Shown here: piece by piece, positions 33,077 through 43,929 of the stretch
Layout: each line of letters opens with the position of its first letter
How positions within the stretch are numbered: the stretch's first letter is position 1
Assembly: GCA_020746835.1 (NCBI GenBank)
Contig: JAGPNK010000011.1
Span: 1,302,001 to 1,366,000 of the forward strand
From: Stachybotrys elegans
Taxonomy: Eukaryota; Ascomycota; Sordariomycetes; Hypocreales; Stachybotryaceae
Length of the DNA: 64,000 nt
Direction of reading: 5' to 3'
Program-made: the position numbers and the translations under genes
The notes under the pieces: generated by a model
Seen by the model: the letters and a program-made list of their open reading frames with translations, nothing else
The model's database searches: none
What the model was told of the DNA's origin: nothing

Positions 33077-35220
33077 GTCTGCTCATTCTGGGCGCATCAC
33101 CGTGTAAGTGAAGCAGCGGTGAGATATGGATATGGTGCGAGGAGAGAGAGGATGTGCGTGTGTGTGGAAAGATAGTGATGTTCCGTGTAAGTCAGTCGGT
33201 TGCTTCCCGCGGAAAAGGGCGGTCGACTCTTCTTCTTTGCCCAGGCATTCCCACCATCCGCTAGGGAAGAAAAATGAAGCAGAACAGTCAGTATTAGAGG
33301 GCTTAAAAGAAGGCAAAAAAGAAGGCAAAAAAGAAGGAGGGGCTGACGTTGGGTAGTGTGAGGGCATTGCGCGTCCCTATGGGCCGAAAGGCAGGGTGGC
33401 GGTTCCCCCGAGCAGAACGAATGGGCCAACTCCCTTCTTCTCTGCGGAGGCGCGAGGTGTCGTAAGCATCTTTTCGTTATCTCTTGTGCCTTTGGGTGGT
33501 GGGTGAAGGAAGCTTCACGGGGGCTAACTTGTGTCGTTTTATTTTCATTTTCATTTTCATTTTTTATAGTTATTGGGTGATATTATTTATTTTGAATTCG
33601 CACCATGTCATGTTGTATTACTTCAGCAATGGTACACTGAGAAGAACAGAAGGGAGGGAGAAGATATCGTGATGTACCCGAAACCAGCGTGGGTGGTGGT
33701 TCTAGAACCAAGCAAGAGGTGCGTTGCGTGGTGCCAACGAGGAGGCCGCGCGGTCTTTTTCCTCTTCTCTTCTGTAATGGGGAGGTGTCGGCTGCCGCGC
33801 GTCGGTTGTGATTGGTTGAGTTGGTCCTTTTGTAGATCCTCGCAGGAGGACGGCGGTTCTCTGCAATAATAATTTAAATATAAAAAAAACTGAAAGAAAA
33901 GGGGAAATAAATGAGAAGAAGAAAGGGAGATGGTGGTGTAGAAAGTAGACGTGGCTGCTCAAGCTTGTTATAAGCACCAGCGACACATGGCAGTGCAATG
34001 GGCTTCGCCTCAATGCCATTCTCTAATTAACGTATGTACCGTAATTACTTATCAGGCAATCAACAGGGCTCTCTTTCAACATGAGTTGATAAGGATAAGA
34101 TGCAAGTCGAGACACGATATCGGATATCATGACTCAGTACTACAACCATTCGAAACGGCCACCCGCCGAGCTAGCACCTACTATTTCCAGCTTCTCCTTA
34201 TCGTAACCCCCGCGGCAAATACACCGCCAGACCGACGAATGATCAACAACAGCTCCCCTCGAGTCCTCTTGGTCCAATATTCTTTGGGAAATCCCGCCGT
34301 GCCCGCAGGAAGCTGAAGCCTTGGTGGCCCGCTGAACGCTGACCGCTCGTCAACCAAGAATGTCCCCAACACACGACGTGTGTGCCCTTGCCTGCCGGCC
34401 ACGGCTACATCGGCGACAGCGAAGGGCTTTCTTTGCACCCCGTCATCGACGCTGAGCAGCGAGCACTCAATAGCTCGTGTCGCCCGTCGCCAATCACGTC
34501 TCGCGCGCTGCGGCAGCCTGCATACGCCGCCATCCCCGTCCAGGTAGGCGTTCCGCTACCCAGCACCAGCTGAGTAGCGGAGCCGGCCTTCCGGGTCCAG
34601 CAAAGCGCAGAAACCCGCGACGGGGACTGGAGGGCTTCAGGCTCCTCGGGCTCCTCCTTTCAGCTACGGCCTGCCAGCGGGGCCAGGTCCGGATCGACGC
34701 AGCGTGCAGCTTTCAGCTCCCGCCGGGCCGTCCGAGGAGCACCCTCCTTCCCTCTTCTTCTCCCCAAGCGGCACGCCTACGAACTTTGCGTTCAAGCACC
34801 TTGCCAATTCTTTTTTTCCATAGGGCTTGGGCGCAGTTCGAGGATCCCCACAAGGCGGAAGGGTAAGGCTCGGCCACTACTAGTGAACTGGTCTATTGGC
34901 TTCCGCGCGCGCTTCCTCCCGATAGTATGGGTGCTCCGGCAGGGCTGGGCTAAGCCCCTCGGAGTATCAAGACATGTGAGGGCGCCAAGTGCAAGGAAAG
35001 GGGACTCTCCCGCAGCGCGCGCTTGGATCGAGATGCAACGCCGGCATCCTGAGGAGGGTGAGACGGGCAGCGTGTAGATGTATAAAAGACACTTGAGCAC
35101 CCGCCTCTTCTCGAGAGAGCAGAAGCCAACAAGCACCATCGACTCACCATCCCCTCCCTCAAGTCCTTCCTCAAGTCCATATCGCAGAGAAACCACATCT
35201 CCTCTTTGATCTCGTTCGAG
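33077..35220. other. Divergent 2.1-kb intergenic region
   Basis: Holds two KKEGKKEG-coding purine repeats near 33307-33339 and a TTTTCA repeat near 33540-33564. Open frames on both strands look accidental. A TATA box near its right end is listed separately. Confidence 0.42.
35081..35088 (+). promoter_or_regulatory. TATA box of the UbiA-type gene
   Basis: TATAAAAG lies 133 bp upstream of the ATG at 35221, the best TATA match in the window. Confidence 0.45.
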
Positions 35221-36222
35221 ATGGCCACGGCAACAGTGACAAAAACCACCGTCCTGACCAAGGATGTCACCTTCTCCTTGGTCAGCAGCAAGCCCTCGCC
35301 CCCCAAGCCTGCTCCAGCACGACTCGCAAGCAGTCGGGAATCCTCCTTCCTCTTCTTCTGGCAGGTCGTATGGGGCTTCATCCAGGACGACGTCTACGGC
35401 TTCGTCATCCCGAGCACGCTGTTCGGCGTCCTCGGCGCCCTGGCATCCGGCGCCGCGCTGTCGGAGAAAGCGCCGCTCGCGGCCGAGGTGCTCGCGCGGG
35501 TGCCGCTCGTGCTCGCCTTCAACCTCGTCAACATCCTCATCTTCGACATGTCCAACCAGCGGGCCCCGGAGTCGGTGGAGGAGGACCGCGTCAACAAGCC
35601 GTGGCGGCCCATCCCCTCGGGCCGCATCACCACCGAGCAGACGCGCCGGGGCCTGCTGTTTGTGCTCCCCGTCGCCATCGCACTCAACTACATGCTGGGC
35701 GTGCACGCCGATGCCCTGCTGCTGCTGACCTTTTGCTGGTACTACAACGACATCAAGGGCAACGACGAGGTGTGCCGCGACGTCGTCATCGCCATCTGCT
35801 ACACGCTCTGCAACAAGATCTCGCTGCAGATCGCCATCGGCACCGACAACGCCATCAGCGCCAACGGCTATGCGTGGATCGCCACCATCAGCGCCGTCGC
35901 CCTGTCGACCATGCACGCCCAGGACCTCAAGGACCAGGAGGGCGACGCGCTCCGCGGCCGGTGGACGCTGCCGCTGTTCCTGGGCGACGAGGCGGCCCGC
36001 GCCATTGTGTCGCTCCTCGTCCCGGCCTGGTCCTTTGCCTGCGCCCTGTTCTGGGGCAACGGGCACTACTGGGTCTCGCTCCCGTTCGGCCTGTACCTGG
36101 CTCGCCGCGTGTGGATGAAGCGCACGCCTCGCGACGACAAGAAGTCGTGGAAGCTCTGGTGCCTGTGGCACATGACGCTGTTTGCGCTCCCGCTGCTGGG
36201 AGGCGGGGCTGGTGCCGTGTGA
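35221..36222 (+). CDS. UbiA-superfamily integral membrane prenyltransferase or terpene cyclase
   Basis: 333 aa, single exon, from the ATG at 35221 (MATATVTKTTVLTKDV). About seven or eight hydrophobic helices follow a short soluble N-terminus (for example IPSTLFGVLGALASGAALS and ALLLLTFCWYYNDI). The first active-site region is FDMSNQRAPESVEEDRVNKP with WRPIPSGRIT after it (near residues 108-132); the second is AQDLKDQEGD near 235. Asn/Asp-rich motifs of this kind bind Mg-diphosphate in UbiA enzymes. The NQ...ED..NKPWRPIPSGR pattern is what I associate with fungal membrane-bound UbiA-type sesquiterpene cyclases such as the fumagillin enzyme. It lacks the look of Coq2 or Cox10. The product is unknown, and no P450 or other tailoring gene is visible nearby. 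Confidence 0.83.
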   Translation: MATATVTKTTVLTKDVTFSLVSSKPSPPKPAPARLASSRESSFLFFWQVVWGFIQDDVYGFVIPSTLFGVLGALASGAALSEKAPLAAEVLARVPLVLAFNLVNILIFDMSNQRAPESVEEDRVNKPWRPIPSGRITTEQTRRGLLFVLPVAIALNYMLGVHADALLLLTFCWYYNDIKGNDEVCRDVVIAICYTLCNKISLQIAIGTDNAISANGYAWIATISAVALSTMHAQDLKDQEGDALRGRWTLPLFLGDEAARAIVSLLVPAWSFACALFWGNGHYWVSLPFGLYLARRVWMKRTPRDDKKSWKLWCLWHMTLFALPLLGGGAGAV

Positions 36223-38422
36223 GTCGACATGGCTGGGACGGGGTTTTGCGTTCAAGGAGATTGGTGTTTTGGTGGGATTGGATAGCGTGGTACTCGGTAT
36301 TGCTGAATATAGACAGGATAGATGGAAGACAGGATAGATGGGCGACAGACTTAGAATGCTATTTGCCGATTAATTAGCCATTGCCTCGCGTGTTGGAATT
36401 GAAATGGCCTGGTCACAAGGTAGCTAATAGCCTCCGATCGTCCCGGCCGCCACCCCCGCGGGGGCTTGAAAGTGTGTCAATCCGTGTACAGTACTTGGCT
36501 GTGTACTACAAGTAGCTCGACAGAACCATGGAGCTTGGAGGTGTTGGCGTGAGGGGTAGGATGCCGCGGCCTGTTGATCAGCAGCCTAAACTGTCTCTCG
36601 CAGCACCCTACAAAGAACCGTCAACTGGGTCCATGATACACGGCGGCTTGATAAAGGATAGAGGCGCGGGGCAGGGTTCAACCTCCGGATGTGGATGCTG
36701 CGTGTGGCGATGAAGAAGATCTGTACACGGCCAGTTGATGGCGCTGCAATTCAATGGCGTCGTCAGGGCTCCTCGTTTGCGTGCTGCTGGTTTCCGCCAG
36801 GGGCATTCTGGCACTCTGGGTCGTCGCCAGTAAGGTTCGGTCGATATGCCAAGTGGAGCAGGGAGGCCTTGTCTCGCAGACATGGCCCGAGGCTTGCGGC
36901 TTGAGAGGGGTTCTTGGGCGATCTTGCGTCACATGGCTCTCGGAGCTGCCTCGTCCTCCAGGTTCCCCGCCCGTGCATCGTCGTCATCGTCGGTTTGCTG
37001 TCTATCAAATAATGGACCAATCGAGTGCTCCACAAGCACACCTGCCCACTATTCCAGCTCAAAGATGCGCGGTTCGTTGGGACGATGTTATCTCGGCCGG
37101 CGTTTGCATGTTTGGAGATGGAATGAAACGGCCTGGCGTTCTCCCCCTTCTTTTTTGGCCCTTTTGGGGGGGCCTCTTGGGGCCTTTGAGCATGCTGGGC
37201 AGTGGGGCCTCGACAAGCTTTCCCCGGATTCTTCTCACCCCCGGATGCATTGCCGCAGCGCTTCGGCGGGTGCCGCTAGACCACAAGTGGACATCAGGTC
37301 ACTGAATCAGGTCAACGTCACGCGATAACAGGGAGTGCCCTCGCTGTAGGACTCTGTTCGCGCCTGTAGTCGTGCTTGCTAGAAGGTACCTCCAGGTACC
37401 TACTAACCTGCTAACTTCAAGTTATCCAACGATGAATACGGGCGACGGCATCTCGCGTCTTGTAGTGCCAAAGTACAGGTAGGTATGCCAGATCAGTGCT
37501 GGGCGATACCCCGCCCGATCCGATACGTTCGGCTGACGCAACCTGGACCATCATCACGCCAGTATCTCGTGTTAAGCCACAGCGCAGGTGCCTGCCCATT
37601 GTCGGTCGCTGCTCAGCAGATGCCGCCTAGCAATGGGTACACTCTCGCTACTTGTCGTAAAGGATCACCATCATCACATCGCCAGGTTGTGAGGCCACGG
37701 GAATGGGGGATGAAGGATGGGCGACAGACTGCAGCATCAGATTGGTTTGGTCTGGTCTGGGTTGGTAGCATTGCAATAATGGCTGTCTGCCCGCATGAAT
37801 GATGGGGTAGCAATGTACCGATGTACATGTACTCCCATGTACCACCTCTCCTCGACCTCGTGCGCCACGCATCGCTCTGCTGTACCGGTACCGCCTCGAG
37901 CCTCACATTCGCGCCTCGAGCCCATGTCTCAGTCACTTGCCATCATTGTCGCAGTCGCACCCTGATACCTCCGAGTCCTGCTCCGGCATCACTCCTCACC
38001 TGACCCGGCATGGCCCAGCCCAGTCCAGCCCAGCCCAGCATGGCCCGGTATGGTATGGCATGGCATAACATTAGAGGAGGAGGAGGGATCATGGTTGGAT
38101 GGGCGGTTGGATGGTGGATGGACGGTTGATAGCAGGTCCGATCCCCCTCTTCCCGCCCGCCATTCATTCATTCATAAGCTCTCTTCCCCTCTCGCCGTCC
38201 TCCTTCTCCTCTCTCCTTCATCATCAGCATCACCAACACTGCACTTTCCCATCTCCAGACCACAAACGTCTACTAGGTTTGTCCTCTCCCTCCTTCTAGA
38301 GCGTAGCAACCATCACCCCCCCTCAACCACCATCCATCTGTATCCATCATCCATTACCAGCATTCGCTTATATTGTCTTCCTCTAGCACAGCTTTCACAG
38401 CCCTGCTCAACCACATCCAACC
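36223..38422. other. Intergenic 2.2 kb
   Basis: Contains two AGGTACCT palindromes near 37384-37401, a CCCAG-rich run near 38013-38044 and GGATGG-type repeats near 38095-38128. An open frame at 36754-37305 with a hydrophobic start was considered and rejected. Confidence 0.42.
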
Positions 38423-39140
38423 ATGTCAGAACCACTCACCAAGGTCGATTCAGCCGTCCAGGGCCTCTCCTCATCACCACCCAAGGAGACCAAGAACAGG
38501 AGGCAGAGCTCTGCCGCCGCACCCGGTGTATTCAACATCAAGGACCTAGGTGTGTTTCCCCGCTCCCCACCCCATCATTTACATCCACTGACAGCGAGCC
38601 AGAGGAGGAGGGAAGGGAGATCCAACTACCAATCGAGACGCAAAAGACAGGATGGTACGTCACCCTCAGTCGCATCACCTATCCAGCCTACCTAGGTGTA
38701 TACCCGATACACAGCAGCTAACACCCCGACAGGAAGATCAACAAGAGCCCGTCAACAGTAGAAGACCAAGCCATTCTCAAGATCCCACTGACGACACCTC
38801 CCATCAAGAAGATTGACCTGCACTTCCCCCTAGGAATGGAAGTAACGGCACGGAACCTCAAGGGAGTAACAATCAAGGACGCACTAGATGCCATCTACAA
38901 GGCATACAAGAAGAGGGTGAGCCCGCCTTGCCCAACCAGGCCCACGGCAATCAATGCTGACAGATGCAGTCGGATGACGAGCTCGACAGCCCCTACCTCG
39001 CTGGCTTCGAGTGGGACAAGGAGGAGTCATGGACGCGGCTCGTCGTGCACCTGCAGAAGCAGCCCACGGCCACCACCCTCGACGGCCCCGGCGGCAGCGG
39101 TGGCGGCAAGAAGAAGAAGAACAAGAAGGCAGAGGAGTAA
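38423..39140 (+). CDS. DUF6699-like conserved fungal protein
   Basis: 177 aa from exons 38423-38549, 38603-38654, 38733-38916 and 38970-39140. The second exon is 52 nt; using the acceptor after CCAG at 38602 keeps the phase and gives DLEEEGREIQLPIETQKTGW. The core runs ILKIPLTTPPIKKIDLHFP, GMEVTARNLKGVTIKDALDA and YLAGFEWDKEESWTRLVVHL, and ends in a Lys-rich tail. This resembles DUF6699 proteins in which a short beta-rich domain precedes a VTI.D.L.AIY helix; the match is from memory. No catalytic motif is seen. The last intron has two close acceptors (38963, 38969), so the product may differ by two residues. Confidence 0.78.
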
Positions 39141-40127
39141 CTTCCTCATGACCTCGACTCCGGATATCTGTGACAATAGTTCCTTGAAATCTTGTTGTTT
39201 GGCCTCGCTGGGTTCTTTGCGAGTCGGCGCCCGGGATGTTGCCTTGTAGATATTTCTGGCCGGGTCATGTATTAGCGACGGCGGCTTGTCGCGCTTTCTC
39301 TTCGTACCCACGACAGTAACAAGCTCATCCCCTGGCCAAGGAGACATCCTAGGCCAGTGGGAATTTCGACTTCATCATGTCCATGTGTCCCGGGTGATGT
39401 AACTTTACCTAATATTCGGCCCGGCACCATGAGGTTGCTATCAGGCAGTGAGCGTATCGGCCACGATAGCATTACAGCCCCTACCATGGAAATATTATAC
39501 CCGCCGGGAGCTTTTACATATGCAACGGAGTGTGGCCTTCAATCACCCGACGCATATTACTTCCAACAAGGGCAGCTTCTTATACAGTTCGCGAGGGGCT
39601 GACGACGATCAATGCTTAACCACTTCATGATATAAATCTCAAACGACTAACTAGACATCCCAAATCGCCATCTGTTACAGGCAGATGTCCACGGTATATT
39701 CTGGCCTGGCGAGCGAGGTCAACCGTCTGCGGCGGAGCTTGACCCTCCGTTCCAGCAATCAGGAGCCTGCCCGCACATGCATCGCTGCACGACGCTCAAG
39801 TCGCAGCATCTCTCGGTAGAGCGGCCGAGCCGAGCCCATCTCATTGCCTAGGATTCTCCAAACTGCGACCATGGAGCGATCCAGAAGGGAGCGGTTTTGA
39901 GTCTGTGGCCTTGGAACTTGAGGTCGAGATGAGGGATTTGCCATGGCTGCATAGCCGATGCGCATTAGAGTGATCGACGTGGAAACGCTGGGCTTGTGTG
40001 TCTGTCTCGTTGCAATGGCTGGGGTGAAACTACAAAAGGAAGGGGTCTGTCAGGCTGTCCTCTTTTCAGTCCAGCGGCAGTATTGTTGTGTTGTCTCGTC
40101 AAGCCTAGACCTGCAGAAACAAGAATC
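39141..40127. other. Intergenic upstream of the alpha-galactosidase gene
   Basis: About 1 kb without a supportable gene. No clear TATA box or repeat was identified. Confidence 0.4.
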
Positions 40128-41680
40128 ATGGCTGCCAGCATAAAGGCCAAGCTGCAGGTGGCTCTCCTCGCCATGGCCATGTCGGCAGAAGCCTTGGTGA
40201 GCCCTGACGGGACGGGTCGTGTGCCTGCCATGGGGTGGAATTCATGGAACGAGTACGCATGCGACATCAATGAGACCGTCTTCCTCGAGGTGTCCGACCT
40301 GCTCGTCGAGCTGGGCCTCAAGGATCTGGGATACACCTATGTCAACATCGACGACTGCTGGAGCAACAAGGAGCTGCGCCGGGATAACACGACGCAGAGG
40401 ATCATCCCGGACTATGTCAAGTTTCCGAATGGCATTGATGGCCTGGCGAAGGAGATGCATGCCAAAGGTCTGAAGCTTGGCATCTATAGCGATGCGGGTA
40501 TGTGAGGTCTATGGGGAATGGGAGTTGTGATGCAGCTAACAAGACGATAGGAACATCTACTTGTGGAGGATACGCAGGTTCACTCGGATACGAAGACATT
40601 GATGCAGCGGCTTGGTCGGAATGGGGCATCGACTGTAGGTCTCCCAGCCCATGCCTGCCCACAAAGGCGGTCTGACCTCATGGTGTAGACCTCAAGTACG
40701 ATAACTGCAACGTCCCCGAGGAATGGGTAGATGAATACCCCTACTATCCTGAGGGAGGATACCCGACGCCTCCCCTCGGCTACGACTACGGCGCGTCCAA
40801 GACGGCGCAGCGGTACGGGGCGATGCGGGACGCACTGCTGGCGCAGAACCGAACAATACAGTACTCGCTGTGCGCCTGGGGCCACGCGCACGTCGAGCAA
40901 TGGGGCAACGGGACGGGCCACTCGTGGCGGATGTGGGGAGACATATACCCGTCGTGGGCGGGCCAGGACGGGTACAGCTGGGGCCTGATGCCCATCGTGA
41001 ACCAGGCGGCGCGGCACTGGAACGACACGGGGTTCTGGGGCCGCAACGACTGGGACATGCTCGAGGTGGGCAACGGCAACCTGACGCTCGAGGAGAGCCG
41101 CAGCCACTTTGCGCTGTGGGCGGCCTTCAAGAGCCCGCTGATAGTGGGCACGCGGCTGGCGGGCATCTCGGAGGAGGTGCTGTCGATCCTGCGGGCGCGG
41201 GAGCTCATCGACTTCAACCAGGACGCGCGGCACGGCGAGGGCGTGATGCCGTTTGCGTACGAAGGCGAGGTGCCGCCGTCGACGAACCAGACGGCGCACC
41301 CGCCGAGCCACTACGTCGGCACGTCGGCCAAGGGCATGCACGTGTTCCTGCTCAACTCGCACGACGAGGACCGCGACGTCGAGGTGCGCTTCGGGGACGT
41401 GCCGGGGCTGCTGCGCGGGCGCGCGTACCTGGTGCACGACATGTGGACGGGCGAGGATGTCGGTGTGTTTAGCGGCGGCGTGACGGTCCGGGTCAAGAGG
41501 CACGATACGGCTGCGCTGCGGATCAATCTGGCCAAGGGTAAGTAAGAGTCTTTCGTTCTTTTTTCTTCTTCTTTTTCTTCTTTTTTTCCTTTCAACTGAT
41601 GGTTTTATGTCTTAGGCTGCGCGGGAACCCAGACGCATCCGAACCCGCAGTGGACGCCGAGCACGTCGCATCTGTTTTGA
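40128..41680 (+). CDS. Secreted alpha-galactosidase, GH27
   Basis: Hydrolyses terminal alpha-galactose from galacto-oligosaccharides or galactomannan outside the cell. Four exons: 40128-40497, 40551-40634, 40689-41537 and 41616-41680, giving 455 aa, all in phase. A signal peptide ([20 protein letters not shown]) precedes the GH27 start [28 protein letters not shown] and GIYSDAG are hallmark strands. The nucleophile Asp is in YLKYDNCN and the acid/base Asp in [12 protein letters not shown] (near residue 270). Several N-glycosylation sequons (NET, NTT, NRT, NGT, NDT, NLT, NQT) fit secretion. The beta-sandwich C-terminal domain is present; no carbohydrate-binding module is visible. Confidence 0.93.
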
Positions 41681-42068
41681 GTCCGGGGAATTTCCAACCC
41701 GTGGCCGAGTCGGAGGGTCTGTGTAGAGTTGATCAGCAGTGATGATGATGTTGTTGGCAGAAAGATGTGCTGGTAGATAAACTTTTCCAGTTGACATGTG
41801 CGTGCTGTAATGCGCCGGCCAACCAAATATACATTATACATCGGATGTGCGGAACTGCGCCGCTTCCTGCGGCTATCATCGGGCACTTCGTAGTGGTGAG
41901 GCTTCTGCTCTTTGTTGGACGTTGCACTGCGCTCGTCATCCGGCATGGAGATATTAAAGCGAGCTGCTGCTACCCCTCTCGATCCGTGATAGTAGCAAAA
42001 TATCAGTTATCCTCCTCTTTCCCTTCTCTCCCTACCCTCCCCTAAACAGCATTATTCCTCCTCTCACC
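41681..42068. other. Promoter region of homogentisate dioxygenase
   Basis: 388 bp between two plus-strand genes. A pyrimidine-rich stretch (near 42009-42045) precedes the ATG. No defined regulatory site was recognised. Confidence 0.4.
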
Positions 42069-43582
42069 ATGCCTGTCACACAATTCGAAGCGCGGGAAAA
42101 GTACAAGTACCAGTCGGGCTTCAACTCCCACTTTGAGTGCGTCCACTCTTTATATCAAGTGCGCATGTGTACATGCAAGTATGCTAACGGGTGCCCAGAA
42201 CCGAGGCCGTGCAGGGCGCCCTCCCCGTCGGCCACAACTCGCCCCAGAAGCCCGCCTACGGCCTCTACGCCGAGAAGCTCTCGGGCACGGCCTTTACGGC
42301 CCCGCGCCACGACAACAAGCAGTCATGGCTGTACCGCATCCTGCCGTCGTGCGCGCACCCGCCCTTCCAGCCCTCCGCCGACACCTCCCCCTCCTCCTCC
42401 CTCGACAGCAAGCGGCTGCACACGATCCCGAACCAGCTGCGCTGGGACCCCTTCGACCATGACCGCTCCAAGAGCTGCGACTTCGTCTCGGGCATGCGGC
42501 TCGTGGCCGGCGCCGGCGACCCCACGCTCAAGCAGGGGCTCGGCATGCTCGTCTACACGGCCGGCCGCAGCATGAGCGACCGTTCCGCCCACTACTCGGC
42601 CGACGGCGACCTGCTCGTCGTGCCCCAGGAGGGCGCCCTCGACATCCGCACCGAGATGGGCTGGCTGCTCGTCCGCCCCATGGAGATCTGCGTCATCCCC
42701 CGCGGCGTCAAGTACCAGGTCCGTCTCCCCGACGGCCCCAGCCGCGGCTACGCCCTCGAGCTCTACCAGGGCCACTTCGCCCTGCCCGAGCTGGGCCCCA
42801 TCGGCTCCAACGGCCTCGCCAACCCGCGCGACTTCCTCGCCCCCGTCGCCTGCTTCTCCCAGGACAACGGCGCCACCGCCTCCGACGGCCCCAACGCCTA
42901 CTCCGTCACCTGCAAGTTCAACAACGACATGTACCAGACGACCCAGCCGCACACGCCCTTTGACGTCGTCGCCTGGCACGGCAACTACTACCCCTACAAG
43001 TACGACCTCGGCCGCTTCAACACCGTCGGCTCCATCTCCTTCGACCACCCGGACCCCTCCATCTTCACCGTCCTCTCCGCGCCCTCGGCCGTCCCCGGCA
43101 CCGCCGTCGCCGACTTCGTCATCTTCCCGCCCCGCTGGCTCGTCGGCGAGGACACCTTCCGCCCACCCTGGTACCACCGCAACACCATGAGCGAGTTCAT
43201 GGGCCTCATCTGCGGCGGCTACGACGCCAAGCGGGGCGGCGCGGGCGGCTTCGTCCCCGGCGGCGCCAGCCTGCACAACGTCATGAGCGGCCACGGCCCG
43301 GACGCTGCCAGCCACGAGGCCGCCCGCGACGCCCAGCTCGCCCCGCAAAAGGTCGGCGCCGGCAGCTGCGCCTTCATGTTTGAGAGCTGCCTCATGATGG
43401 GCGTCTCCGAGTGGGGGCTGCGCACCTGCAAGAAGGTCCAGGAGGGCTACAGCGAGGAGAGCTGGGGCGGCGTCAAGGCGCACTTCAAGCTGCCCGAGGG
43501 CGCCAGGATCAAGAGCTACAGGGCTCGTTCGCCTGCTGGCCACGAGAGGACCGAGAGCGTTCCTAGTAGTACGACGGATTAA
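42069..43582 (+). CDS. hmgA: Homogentisate 1,2-dioxygenase
   Basis: Opens the ring of homogentisate to maleylacetoacetate in phenylalanine/tyrosine catabolism; cytosolic, Fe(II)-dependent. Exons 42069-42136 and 42199-43582 give 483 aa; the junction completes the Glu of [14 protein letters not shown]. Conserved blocks include [35 protein letters not shown] and [20 protein letters not shown]. The iron-ligand region [18 protein letters not shown] (near 346) supplies His and Glu, and [12 protein letters not shown] (near 380) the second His. It is slightly longer than the roughly 445-aa enzymes of aspergilli, mainly at the C-terminus and by a Ser/Pro loop near residue 75. The other genes of the pathway are not in the window. 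Confidence 0.95.
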
Positions 43583-43929
43583 CTCATCATGGCCGCAGGA
43601 GCCTTGGTTAAGTATCTGCATCCTGTGCCTGGATGGTTGTTGGTGGCGTTGATTTCTTGTATTATAACCTGCCTTTTACTTCGACCAGCTGTCCTCAGTC
43701 GGTTGCTCAGTCGGTTGCGAGTGCTTTGTCACTTCAGGAAAAAGCCACATAAAAGTATTGATACATTCATGCAAGCCCGTAATCAATCAACGTAGCATTC
43801 CATTATGTGTTGTATTACATATCAGTCATGAAGCATACATTACCCATCAATCCAGCCCCATGCTCCAGCAACGCCAAGCTCCCAGAACGTAATCGCATCA
43901 TACACACCACCAGCTGCAGGCTTTCCCCC
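43583..43929. other. Convergent intergenic region
   Basis: 3' flanks of hmgA (+) and the TMEM135-like gene (-). A 68-codon frame at 43589-43795 was considered and rejected. Confidence 0.4.

Noticed and set aside
34792..36255. 487-codon minus-strand frame over the UbiA-type gene
   Set aside because: Arg/Gln/His/Gly/Ala/Asp-rich shadow of a GC-rich coding exon; the plus strand encodes a convincing membrane enzyme.
36754..37305. 183-codon plus-strand frame beginning with a hydrophobic, signal-peptide-like stretch
   Set aside because: The rest is compositionally random, overlaps other equally long frames and lacks promoter or homology support; kept only as intergenic.
42323..43621. 432-codon minus-strand frame over homogentisate dioxygenase
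   Set aside because: Composition typical of an antisense shadow (Val/Gly/Ala/Asp runs) with no family features.
43589..43795. 68-codon frame just after the hmgA stop with one hydrophobic helix
   Set aside because: Lies in the presumed hmgA 3' UTR; no independent promoter or family resemblance.
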